This document shows, piece by piece, positions 54,783-62,917 of a DNA stretch of 64,000 nt (positions within the stretch are counted from its first letter, which is position 1; each line of letters opens with the position of its first letter). The translations under genes and the position numbers were made by a program. The stretch lies in NCBI RefSeq assembly GCF_009870785.1, contig NZ_WTWX01000002.1:1-64000 (forward strand), in the 5' to 3' direction. This DNA comes from Paenibacillus sp. An7. Lineage in GTDB: Bacteria; Bacillota; Bacilli; Paenibacillales; Paenibacillaceae. The notes beneath the pieces were generated by a model that was not told the origin of the DNA, did not search any database, and was given only the letters and a program-made list of their open reading frames with translations.

Positions 54783-55919
54783 TCACCAGAAATCCTTAAA
54801 CCGATAATATAATTCTTCTTCATAATAAAAGGCTTTAGCGAAAGGCAAGGTTCGTTTCATGTAGATCTCTATCGCTTTTATATCTTTCGCAGGAAAAACA
54901 AGCTGAGAAAAAAATCGAAGCAAAAAAGATTCAATAAAACCAAAAAACTCCGTACCCCATTTCTCTACATCTGAGGTGATATAGGTATTCCACTCAAAGT
55001 TCTTCACTTCAATGACACCAAATGAATCGAAAACATCAGAATAGTCATAATTATAATCATCCGTATCTTCGATAATACTTGCCTTCATCTCCTTAAGAAT
55101 CGGAGATTGTTCCTGTGACAGGTCAAGAATCGTACATCGACAAGTGAAGTCATGAGCACCTCGAAAAAACAAATGTGCTTCGTTTCGATTTTTCCCCGGT
55201 GATACATGTATGGAATGATCTTTATGATATCTTTCAGCAAATAATTCAGACCCTTCGTTCCCTTCTGTATACTCTATATTTTTCGTGGTCAATGGAAAGT
55301 GGTATTTCTCTTTCTCACTAAATTGATATACTCTTGTGACACAATCTATAAAAGAAGGATACCCCATTGCTTCCATTTTCTCGTCAGTCCATGTTTCAAC
55401 CTCTAACAGAGTCTCGTAAGGATTACCTTCTAAATCCATCAGCTTAGCAAAAGCCGGTTCTGTTTTATATCCTTCTCTTTTAAGAGAACGTACATGTTGT
55501 CTAAACTCTTCAATATAAAGACGAAGTATGCGGTCTTCGATCACCATATGACGATAGGCATTCTGCTTAGTGACCGGAATGGGCTGTCCAAATACCTCAA
55601 CCTCAAACTGCTCAAGCTGGAAGTTCGCCTTCATTCTTCTGATGTCGTTCACTATTTTGTCCGTCAAGATAAAATCCTGGAAGTCTCCAAATTCACTTCG
55701 TAAAAGTCGTTCAAATGCCGAAAAATCATGCACCTCACAAATAATATCGAGATCACTGCCTACAATATTGATATCGATCGGAATCGTTCCTGTAAGGATA
55801 GGAGTATATGGAGATAGAATCTCCATAACGTTATATTGTTGCAACACATGGTAGGCCGCTTGTTGTACTTCACTGCCACTAAGTAGATAGGTCAAATCTT
55901 TGTACCGAATATGATTCAC
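54783..55919 (-). CDS. DUF4269-like nucleotidyltransferase domain fused to an unknown domain
   Basis: A 378-residue cytosolic protein. The first 175 residues match DUF4269: SPYTPILTGTIPIDINIVGSD in the first part, continuing LDIICEV, as in nucleotidyltransferase-fold proteins where GSDLDI carries metal-binding acids. The last ~200 residues contain CRCTILDLS and a SFGVIEVKNFEWNTYI segment and match nothing that I recognise. DUF4269 proteins are usually about half this length, so this is a fusion or a longer subfamily. The start is GTG at 55919 with GGGAG 10 nt upstream. 14 bp downstream of a Nudix gene. Confidence 0.75.
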   Translation of the reverse strand: MNHIRYKDLTYLLSGSEVQQAAYHVLQQYNVMEILSPYTPILTGTIPIDINIVGSDLDIICEVHDFSAFERLLRSEFGDFQDFILTDKIVNDIRRMKANFQLEQFEVEVFGQPIPVTKQNAYRHMVIEDRILRLYIEEFRQHVRSLKREGYKTEPAFAKLMDLEGNPYETLLEVETWTDEKMEAMGYPSFIDCVTRVYQFSEKEKYHFPLTTKNIEYTEGNEGSELFAERYHKDHSIHVSPGKNRNEAHLFFRGAHDFTCRCTILDLSQEQSPILKEMKASIIEDTDDYNYDYSDVFDSFGVIEVKNFEWNTYITSDVEKWGTEFFGFIESFLLRFFSQLVFPAKDIKAIEIYMKRTLPFAKAFYYEEELYYRFKDFW

Positions 55920-55933
55920 TGTTGTCTTTCTCC

Positions 55934-56419
55934 CTACAGTTTTGTTATGGTTCGCTTTTGTGTCTCGTTACGCTTTTCATCCCATAGAGCATAAATTTCA
56001 AAGGTTCCATCTTCAAAAAAATACGTAAGTCTCTCTCTAAACCAATCTTGCATTGGATAATTCATAAGTTCGTTAAGCGGAATCCACCGAAGTTCTCCTT
56101 CAGGAGGATTGTCCAGCAAATCTCCTTCGAAAGTATCCGTTATATAGTTAAATACCATATACCGGTATTTCTCATTCACATCAACAAACTCATCAAGACC
56201 TTTGTATATTAGATTACTTACCGTAAGACCCGTTTCTTCCTTTACTTCGCGTATGGCGCCTTCGGTTAAGCTCTCGGGAAAGTCCACTTTCCCTCCTGCA
56301 GCAATCCATCCTGGAAATCCGTTTTCACTTGGACGGTTCATTAATAAGATTCGATCTCCGCCACGTACTACGCACATCGTGTACAGTTTAATTTCAATAT
56401 CATTTGATCCGTTTGTCAT
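55934..56419 (-). CDS. Nudix hydrolase (8-oxo-dGTP/MutT-like)
   Basis: A 161-residue Nudix enzyme with a full Nudix box, GGKVDFPESLTEGAIREVKE followed by ETGL. The N-terminal YTMCVVRGGDRILLMNRPS fits 8-oxo-dGTP diphosphatase-like proteins from Firmicutes. The ATG has AAGGAGA upstream. It is followed by the DUF4269 gene and preceded by the SRPBCC gene on the same strand. The substrate is inferred only from family. Confidence 0.88.
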   Translation of the reverse strand: MTNGSNDIEIKLYTMCVVRGGDRILLMNRPSENGFPGWIAAGGKVDFPESLTEGAIREVKEETGLTVSNLIYKGLDEFVDVNEKYRYMVFNYITDTFEGDLLDNPPEGELRWIPLNELMNYPMQDWFRERLTYFFEDGTFEIYALWDEKRNETQKRTITKL

Positions 56420-56460
56420 TCTATTATTTCTCCTTATGAAGAGTAAATTATATGTACTCT

Positions 56461-56925
56461 CTATGATTCTAGCATCTTCTTTAACTGCTTATTACGGTAT
56501 TCCAGGAAATTCTTCATATACAATTGTAAAATAAAACGTTCCGCAAGCCTTCCTACCCATCCATAAGGAGCTTCAAGATAAAGCGTGTCCCTAAGCCGTG
56601 TTGATCTTGGACCAAGGACGTCGAACTCGTGAATGTGTATCATGCTGCGAAATGCGCCTTTTTGCATTTGATCTGTAAACATGTAGGGTGGCTCAAACGC
56701 TACCACTTTAGAAGTAAGCTTCTGACGAACTAAGAAGTGAGTTGCCTCAAAGGTTACCATCTCACCATACCCGATCAGCTGTCCATCTTTACCTCCAGTG
56801 GATGAAATGACCTTCTCGTGAGTATGTTTCCATACCGTTCGGGTATGCAGATCCAAATCTCTTGCTGCATCAAAACAGCAGCGTATCGGTCTATCAATCG
56901 TGATCTCGGTCTGAATACTAATCAG
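56461..56925 (-). CDS. SRPBCC-family (START-like) ligand-binding protein
   Basis: A protein of about 154 residues with a polyketide-cyclase-like fold (GYGEMVTFEATHFLVRQKLT; MIHIHEFDVLGPRSTRLRDT). The first ATG in frame (56856) would delete the first strand and helix, including TEITIDRPIRCCFDAARD, which clearly belongs to the fold. The frame is open up to 56928, where a stop lies. A CTG at 56925 is 8 nt after AAGGGGG, and an ATT follows it, so translation probably starts at a rare CTG or ATT codon. Ligand unknown. Confidence 0.78.
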   Translation of the reverse strand: MISIQTEITIDRPIRCCFDAARDLDLHTRTVWKHTHEKVISSTGGKDGQLIGYGEMVTFEATHFLVRQKLTSKVVAFEPPYMFTDQMQKGAFRSMIHIHEFDVLGPRSTRLRDTLYLEAPYGWVGRLAERFILQLYMKNFLEYRNKQLKKMLES

Positions 56926-56959
56926 AGGTCATTCCCCCTTATTGAATGAATCCACCTGT

Positions 56960-57562
56960 TTATTTTGTATATCTCTCATTGTTTTCAAAGAAACTCTTCA
57001 CGAGATCTGATTCTCCATGTTCCTTATATACTGCTTTCATCGCAGCGGTCCAACTATTTTCAATAGAAGGATAATTTCCACTGATCATCCGCTCTTGATC
57101 TAAGTTATTTTCCATGGTCAGGAAGATCTCTTTTAGTTCTTTCACAGCTTCCACTTTAGCCTCATCATCATCCGAGAGAGCTATATATTTCAGTTTGTAG
57201 GAGATATAAGTTAAGAAACCTGTGATATCATTTGCACCTATGGGCTGATCATATGTGTAATTCCAATGGGTATTCGCAAGTGTATATTCAGCGAGCTCAG
57301 CTCTATCCAAATTCTTAACAACATTCAGAAGTCCATTCTCAAACTGTATCATCGAGATACTGCCTCTATCGAGTTCCTTCAACAACCGATTTAGTTCACT
57401 GTAATTACTCATACCATTTGTTACTAATTCGTGATTCATTAATGACAGCACATATCTGTGTGTATTTTGATACTGAGCATACTTTTTCTTCGCTTGTAGA
57501 GTTCCAAAGATCAGTAAAATGGAGGTAAGAATCAAAATAAGGTTCTTCCATTTATTATTCAT
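56960..57562 (-). CDS. Membrane-anchored protein of unknown function
   Basis: A 200-residue protein with an N-terminal membrane segment or uncleaved signal (about 7-24, LILILTSILLIFGTLQA) and an alpha-helical outer part (HRYVLSLMNHELV; TGFLTYISYKLKYIALSDDD). The charged and helix-rich body has no catalytic motif. No family was recognised. ATG start; 35 bp upstream of the SRPBCC gene. Confidence 0.65.
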   Translation of the reverse strand: MNNKWKNLILILTSILLIFGTLQAKKKYAQYQNTHRYVLSLMNHELVTNGMSNYSELNRLLKELDRGSISMIQFENGLLNVVKNLDRAELAEYTLANTHWNYTYDQPIGANDITGFLTYISYKLKYIALSDDDEAKVEAVKELKEIFLTMENNLDQERMISGNYPSIENSWTAAMKAVYKEHGESDLVKSFFENNERYTK

Positions 57563-57664
57563 CGTGTAGCCATGCTCCTCTCTAGGATGTAATGTACTAG
57601 AATCTATCTATTCTACATGATTATTAACGTTACCAGTAAGTGCATTGTTTCATAGAATCTCTAA

Positions 57665-57711
57665 CACAAAAAAATAGCCGCCCTCAGCAATAGGCTGAAT
57701 GGCAACTATTT
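57665..57711 (-). terminator. Terminator after the 64-residue membrane protein
   Basis: On the minus strand AAATAGTTGCC pairs with GGCGGCTATTT (G-T and one mismatch), an inner CAGC/GCTG stem sits in the loop, and TTTTTTTG follows. Confidence 0.65.
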
Positions 57712-57739
57712 ATGTCTTCATTTTATATAAGTTAAAGCA

Positions 57740-57934
57740 CTACAACTCTTGGTCTATCCGATTGTTTGGATTCTTATGTTTACCGATGTAAATATCAAGC
57801 GCAGTTATCCCTCTCCGCGCCAGTTTCACGAATAACACAAAACAATAGATACCTAATCCGAGACAAACGATATACCAAATGACTAAAAATATAGATAAAA
57901 TACTGAAAACACCTACTCCTTGATCCATGAGCAT
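57740..57934 (-). CDS. Small membrane protein of 64 residues
   Basis: A short protein with a long hydrophobic stretch (about 8-40, FSILSIFLVIWYIVCLGLGI and on) forming one or two membrane segments, followed by a basic segment KLARRGITALDIYIGKHKN. The start ATG has GAGGAGG 5 nt upstream. It has its own terminator. Similar short proteins occur in Paenibacillus, but the function is unknown. Confidence 0.7.
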   Translation of the reverse strand: MLMDQGVGVFSILSIFLVIWYIVCLGLGIYCFVLFVKLARRGITALDIYIGKHKNPNNRIDQEL

Positions 57935-58072
57935 ACACTCCTCCTCTAATATATAATAAAAAAGGACTTGCCTCTTTCCCTCAAGCCCTGAGCAAACAAC
58001 TTATTCCTAATTGTACCATTTTTATGTAAATTCTTATATGTTTATAACTAATTAAATCCTCTTAAAGCGTAA

Positions 58073-58630
58073 TTACTTCTCTCCATCATCAATACTTCCT
58101 TGATCAATAGCCTCAAACATCTTGGAGTAAGCAGACTGAATATTACTTTTGCTCCGCCTGTCATTATAGACTCCAAACTGCCAGTATCCCATTTCATTTC
58201 CTTGCTGGGGAACGAGTGCAGTCGCATAGCTAAGATCAACCGATGTATCTGGCGCATCTTCATAACTAAGCTCTTCATAGAAGAAAGGAATGTAACTCCG
58301 CTCGGATTGTAAAAAGAACACAGGGATCTCTAATTCCTTATATACTTTTGCAAACGCTGGTGCAGCAGCCTTTAATAAAAATTCTTTACTAATAAAAATA
58401 GCATCCAAACGGCTGCTTTCCTCCTTCATCTGCTCAAGATTTATTTTATGAAAAGAAACCTGCTTCTCGCGTACCACGGGTGCTTCACCTACCATACCAA
58501 TGTGGAGATCCCTCCCATCATAAGGCTTATTATGGCTTGAATTCGTAGTGTTAAGACTATAAGATACAATCACATACGCAAGTAGAGCAAAAAGGATAAA
58601 CATTCCTGCTACTTTCATCGTCGATTTCAA
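58073..58630 (-). CDS. Membrane-anchored protein of unknown function
   Basis: A 185-residue protein with an N-terminal membrane segment (about 6-26, VAGMFILFALLAYVIVSYSL) and an outer domain with RDLHIGMVGEAPVVRE and RLDAIFISKEFLLKAA, which suggest an alpha/beta fold. The start is TTG at 58630 behind GGAGG with 9 nt spacing. No family was recognised. Confidence 0.65.
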   Translation of the reverse strand: MKSTMKVAGMFILFALLAYVIVSYSLNTTNSSHNKPYDGRDLHIGMVGEAPVVREKQVSFHKINLEQMKEESSRLDAIFISKEFLLKAAAPAFAKVYKELEIPVFFLQSERSYIPFFYEELSYEDAPDTSVDLSYATALVPQQGNEMGYWQFGVYNDRRSKSNIQSAYSKMFEAIDQGSIDDGEK

Positions 58631-58648
58631 GTATTGTTGCCTCCTTGC

Positions 58649-59214
58649 CTAAAACTTCCTTATTTCTTCTTGTACATCTTTCCTAATCATCGCAAACTGA
58701 ATCTGGTCCACAAATTCTCCTTTGATTTGAGACTTTTCTCGAAGTATGCCTTTCTCCTTCATCCCGACTTTTTTCATAATCCGGGCTGAACTTAAGTTAT
58801 CTATGTTCAATTCGGTTTATATTCATATGACTAAACCCATATTTAACCACTTCCTTTAGTACTTCAGTAGTGATACCCTTTCCCCAATATCTACTAGAAA
58901 TTGCATATCCGATTTCTGCACAGCTATGTATCTCGTCCAAATGAATAAATCCAATTCTTTATTAATCTTCGTTCCGTCTTATATATAACAGCCCAACGAT
59001 ATGCTATTTTCTCTATACATGATTTCTGTACATTCTCTAAGAACACTCGGGTGTCCTCGGTAGATTCATGCCGATTCCATAATGTCCATTCTGATACCAA
59101 CGGGTCTGAAGCAAAACGATAGTATTCTTCCAGGTCATCCATATCTAATCTTCTAAGTATTATTCGTTCCGTTTCAAATATCGGTTCTTCTGTGAACAGT
59201 ACCTCTTTATTCAA
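58649..59214 (-). pseudogene. GNAT acetyltransferase pseudogene (two frameshifts)
   Basis: A RimJ/RimL-like acetyltransferase broken into three frames. The first frame (59214 down to about 58960) encodes FETERIILRRLDMDDLEEYY. The second resumes with GFIHLDEIHSCAEIGYAISS followed by RYWGKGITTEVL, the acetyl-CoA loop. The third resumes with NIDNLSSARIMKKVGMKEKG and ends at 58649. The first junction looks like a small deletion near 58950; the second lies near 58810 and lost about three codons plus one base. The TTG start still has GAGGAGG. Confidence 0.85.
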
Positions 59215-59324
59215 TATAACGATCCTCCTCTGTCTGTGACCTTCTTCTTGTCATTATCACATAAATCCTTCTTCTAGGAGAGTGTACAAAAGCTAGCATA
59301 TTAATTCCAATTCACTAATATACC

Positions 59325-59990
59325 CTATACTTTTCCTACGCCTGACAACACTATTACTGTCGGATAACCAATAACTTTACCATCATTGGTTTGATAATTA
59401 AGTCCCTTGATTGCCTCCTCCATCTCCTCTGCTGTCTGCTCGTTTCCAAAATTAAATTTATCTCGCTCTACTTTGGTAATAAGCCATTTTTCGTTACGCT
59501 TCTCCAATGTATACTTCTTAGTAGTTGCGCTGAATGGTTGATCTTTCAACTCTTTATTTTCCATCGTGTATATATTGACTTGATTAGACTGATCCCCTTC
59601 ATACACATCCGATATGCGCACCGTTGCACTAAGTTTATCCATACCAATTCCATGAATTAAATTAAGCATATGTTCTTTATGTTTGTCATACTCCTCTTGA
59701 GGCATATTCACCAAATCATCTCGGGTGTATGTTACACTATCATATCCAAATATAATCTCACCACGGATTGATGCCCAGTATTCTTCACTTACAATTTCAT
59801 TTATAGCGTTATGATATTGTTTATAAGATTTGTTAAAGTAAATAAGGTCATATTCGCTCTCTTCTACTGTCTTCATATGTTCCACGATCTGCTGTTTCTC
59901 CGAACTTCCCATTGGCGAATTAGAGGTACACGCCACTAAAATGGCAGCAAACAAAAGAAGCAACCCACACAAATGACTTATAGATTTCAT
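59325..59990 (-). CDS. Lipoprotein of unknown function
   Basis: A 221-residue protein whose signal peptide (LCGLLLLFAAILVAC) ends with the lipobox LVAC, so it should be membrane-anchored outside the cell. The mature part has a helix (EKQQIVEHMKTVEESEYDLI) and later beta-strands (TKKYTLEKRNEKWLITKVER) reminiscent of NTF2/SnoaL-like or DUF-type lipoproteins. No family was firmly recognised. The start ATG has an AAGGGGAT site. Confidence 0.7.
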   Translation of the reverse strand: MKSISHLCGLLLLFAAILVACTSNSPMGSSEKQQIVEHMKTVEESEYDLIYFNKSYKQYHNAINEIVSEEYWASIRGEIIFGYDSVTYTRDDLVNMPQEEYDKHKEHMLNLIHGIGMDKLSATVRISDVYEGDQSNQVNIYTMENKELKDQPFSATTKKYTLEKRNEKWLITKVERDKFNFGNEQTAEEMEEAIKGLNYQTNDGKVIGYPTVIVLSGVGKV

Positions 59991-60033
59991 TCAAATCCCC
60001 TTATTTTTTGTACTTTAGCTTAATCAAAATAAG

Positions 60034-60064
60034 CAAAAAGCCCGAAGTTTGGTGTTCGTTTCGG
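60034..60064 (-). terminator. Probable terminator after glycerate kinase
   Basis: On the minus strand CCGAA (60064-60060) pairs with TTCGG (60046-60042), followed by GCTTTTTGC. An alternative hairpin around 60058-60072 overlaps it. The stem is short. Confidence 0.5.
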
Positions 60065-60154
60065 TCACCGAAAATATGCACGAGATGCCTAACATACTCT
60101 ACTTATACGACATCGTATTCTCATTTTCCTTGCTGTCTAAATAACGGAACTGAG

Positions 60155-61294
60155 CTAAATTAATGTTGCGAGTAGCCTGCCGATATTTTCACTTGTACGT
60201 TCGACATTACGAGGACCATTGGCAAGCAGTTTATCAATCTCGTGAGCACCAGGAACAATACCAAAAATCGCATCGATCCCTTCTTCATAGAGAACCTCCA
60301 CGCCTTCTCCAATGTAACCAGCAACAGCAATAACAGGGATTCCCTCTTCTTTTGCAACTTTGGCAACACCATAAGGAGTCTTACCGAATTTAGTCTGAAA
60401 GTCCATTCCCCCTTCTCCTGTAAAGCAGTAATCAGCCCCAGCAAGTTTCTCGCGCAGCCCCGTGTATTGAATAATAATATCAACCCCTTTTTGAAGTGTG
60501 GATTTTGTGAAAATGAGTAATCCTCCACCAAGTCCGCCTGCTGCACCTGCCCCGGGAACATCACGGATATCTTTGTTCAGCACGTTCTTCACTACTTCCG
60601 CATAATGAGCTAGATTGTTATCTAACTGAAGGACCATTTCAGGGGTAGCTCCTTTTTGTGGACCAAAAACATGTGAAGCACCATTCTCACCGCACAGTGG
60701 ATTGGTTACATCACAGGCAACGATGATTTCCACCTCCTGAAGTCTGGGATCAAGTTCCGCCACATCAATGGTATAAAGCCGACCAAGACTACCGCCTCCA
60801 CGAGGAAGTGTTTCCCCTTTCTGATCAAGGAATTTGGCTCCGAGTGCTTCCGCCATTCCTGTTCCGCCGTCATTGGTTGCACTGCCGCCGATACCGATAA
60901 TAATTTTCTTTATACCTTGATCAAGACATTCACGGATTAGTTCTCCTGTTCCATAGGTGGTCGTAATCATCGGATTTTTCATATCTTTTGTTACATAGTG
61001 AATCCCGCTTGCCGAAGCCATTTCAATGGCAGCCGTTGTGCCATCCCCCATAATGCCGAACTCAGCAGTTACTTGGTTCCCTAAAGGACCTGTCACTTCT
61101 TTTTCGAACATTGTTCCGCCTGTTGCATCTACCAAAGACTGAATTGTGCCTTCGCCTCCATCTGCCATTGGAACATGAAGATAATTCGCTTCTGGAAAGG
61201 ATTTTCGCAGTCCCTTCTCCATAGCAATACATACTTCTTTAGCTGTCATACTTTCTTTAAAAGAATCCGGTGCAAGCACAAATGTTTTTGTCAT
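60155..61294 (-). CDS. glxK: Glycerate kinase (GlxK/GarK type)
   Basis: A 379-residue cytosolic kinase that phosphorylates glycerate using ATP, giving 2- or 3-phosphoglycerate. The N-terminal LAPDSFKESMTAKEV, MADGGEGTIQSLVDAT and GIGGSATNDGGTGMAEALGA motifs and FTGEGGMDFQTKFGKTP are diagnostic of this family. The start ATG has GAGGTGA upstream. Such genes often sit next to a GntP-type transporter; here only a gene-free stretch lies upstream. Confidence 0.93.
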   Translation of the reverse strand: MTKTFVLAPDSFKESMTAKEVCIAMEKGLRKSFPEANYLHVPMADGGEGTIQSLVDATGGTMFEKEVTGPLGNQVTAEFGIMGDGTTAAIEMASASGIHYVTKDMKNPMITTTYGTGELIRECLDQGIKKIIIGIGGSATNDGGTGMAEALGAKFLDQKGETLPRGGGSLGRLYTIDVAELDPRLQEVEIIVACDVTNPLCGENGASHVFGPQKGATPEMVLQLDNNLAHYAEVVKNVLNKDIRDVPGAGAAGGLGGGLLIFTKSTLQKGVDIIIQYTGLREKLAGADYCFTGEGGMDFQTKFGKTPYGVAKVAKEEGIPVIAVAGYIGEGVEVLYEEGIDAIFGIVPGAHEIDKLLANGPRNVERTSENIGRLLATLI

Positions 61295-61309
61295 CTAAAT
61301 CACCTCAAC

Positions 61310-61640
61310 CTGTATTATAGAAGAAACCCAGACATGAGCGTTGCTGCAATCATCATCGTACCACCAACAATAGCTTATTATGGCACAAGGTTCATCCGCT
61401 GTTTAATTATCATATTCAACCGTAGCCGTTATTTTATTCAGATTGAATGCAGAATAATCCAAGATCTTGTTTGTTTTTCCATAGCAATCATTCGGATCAC
61501 ATCAGCGAGAGGTAAAAAGCGCATCTGCTTTAAAGCTATTTAATGCATCTATCCCAAGGATAGCTCCGATAGATTAATCATAAGAAGCACAATAGCAACG
61601 AGCGGAGCAACAATAAGGGAATGGACGTTTTTTATTGTGC
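61310..61640 (-). pseudogene. Possible decayed membrane transporter gene
   Basis: The 458-bp spacer between glycerate kinase and the ABC permease has short hydrophobic fragments in minus-strand frames broken by stops: IVAPLVAIVLLMI (about 61573-61614) and GGTMMIAATLMSGFLL then a stop (about 61315-61366). They may be the remains of a glycerate/gluconate-type permease next to glxK. The evidence is thin and the identity is a guess. Confidence 0.25.
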
Positions 61641-61671
61641 AGATGTGCAAAAAAAAAATGGATTGCTCAAT

Positions 61672-61715
61672 TAAAAAACCGATAAATTACAGTTAAGAAA
61701 CTATAATTTATCGGT
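61672..61715 (-). terminator. Terminator after the monosaccharide ABC permease gene
   Basis: ACCGATAAATTA (61678-61689) pairs with TAATTTATCGGT (61704-61715); on the minus strand TTTTTTAATT follows. Confidence 0.85.
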
Positions 61716-61752
61716 CACTTTATATAAGGAAGAACATTACTACCCAATCATT

Positions 61753-62916
61753 CTAAGCTGCTCTTTTATTTTTATTATAGATATCGAACGCTACCGCTAA
61801 CAAGAGAACAAGTCCCTTAATTCCTTGCTGCCAGTCTATACCAAGACCAATCAATGACATCCCGTTGTTCAGTACGCCCATGACGAGTCCGCCAATGATT
61901 GCACCATACACCGTTCCGATCCCGCCGGAAGCAGATGCTCCACCAATAAAGGCAGCTGCAATGGCATCGAGTTCAAAGTTTGTTCCTGCTCTTGGAATGG
62001 CTGCGTTTAGTCTTGCCGTAAAGATGAGGCCCGAGATAGCGGCAAGAACGCCCATATTAACAAACACCCAGAAGGTTACTTTCTTTGTTTTCACACCAGA
62101 GAGACCTGCGGCTTTTTCGTTTCCTCCGATCGCATAGATATGACGACCCATAACTGTTCTGTTCATGATAAAGGAATACCCGACAATCAGCACAGCCAGG
62201 AGAATGAGAATGTTTGGAATACCTGCATAACTAGCAAGTGCAAAAGAGAATACGTTAATGACAGCAGCAATAACAACCATTTTAGCAATAAACAGAGAGC
62301 TTGAAATCGTCTCGAACTGATACTTCTGCTGATTTCTGCGATTTTTCACTTCACTCATCACGTATAGAATCGTTACCACAATACCGGCGAGCAGCGCTAC
62401 CAAGTTTGTCTCCATATTACCGAAGTCTGGGATAAATCCCGCACTGATCTTTTGAAATCCTTCAGGCAAAGGAGAAATGGATTGACCTTCCAGGACAATC
62501 ATCGTCATTCCGCGGAACAGTAACATTCCTGCTAAGGTTACAATAAAAGCCGGAATTCTGACATAAGCAATCCAAAAGCCCTGCCAAGCCCCTATTAGCG
62601 CACCCAGTAATAAGGAGAGAATGACAGCAATGACAGGATGAAGATTCATATCTACCATCATGATTGCAGCACATGCTCCTACAAGAGCTGCAACTGACCC
62701 TACTGATAAATCAATATGTCCCGTTATGATGACCAGCACCATTCCGATCGCTAATACAAGAATATAACTATTTTGCAATATAAGGTTGGTAATGTTAATC
62801 GGCTCAAATAATAATCCTCCGCTGAGCAGTCCAAACAAAATCATGATCAAAATTAGTGCAATAATCATACCGTACTGACGAATGTTATTTTTAAACAGCT
62901 TTATTAATGTCCCCAT
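61753..62916 (-). CDS. Monosaccharide ABC transporter permease, GguB/MmsB (XylH-like)
   Basis: A 387-residue membrane subunit of a CUT2-class importer with about ten hydrophobic segments. VIITGHIDLSVGSVAALVGA and the loop FRGMTMIVLEGQSISPL followed by AIGGNEKAAGLSGV and AAAFIGGASASGGIGTVYGA match the family. It starts 1 nt after the ATPase stop codon with AGGAGGGG in the overlap, so the two are translated together. The length and insert fit GguB/XylH rather than RbsC. The terminator at 61672 ends the operon. Confidence 0.9.
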   Translation of the reverse strand: MGTLIKLFKNNIRQYGMIIALILIMILFGLLSGGLLFEPINITNLILQNSYILVLAIGMVLVIITGHIDLSVGSVAALVGACAAIMMVDMNLHPVIAVILSLLLGALIGAWQGFWIAYVRIPAFIVTLAGMLLFRGMTMIVLEGQSISPLPEGFQKISAGFIPDFGNMETNLVALLAGIVVTILYVMSEVKNRRNQQKYQFETISSSLFIAKMVVIAAVINVFSFALASYAGIPNILILLAVLIVGYSFIMNRTVMGRHIYAIGGNEKAAGLSGVKTKKVTFWVFVNMGVLAAISGLIFTARLNAAIPRAGTNFELDAIAAAFIGGASASGGIGTVYGAIIGGLVMGVLNNGMSLIGLGIDWQQGIKGLVLLLAVAFDIYNKNKRAA

Positions 62917-62917
62917 C

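Noticed and set aside
61649-61659. Run of ten A bases as a possible slippage or phase-variation tract
   Set aside because: It lies in a gene-free spacer, not in a coding frame or between promoter elements.
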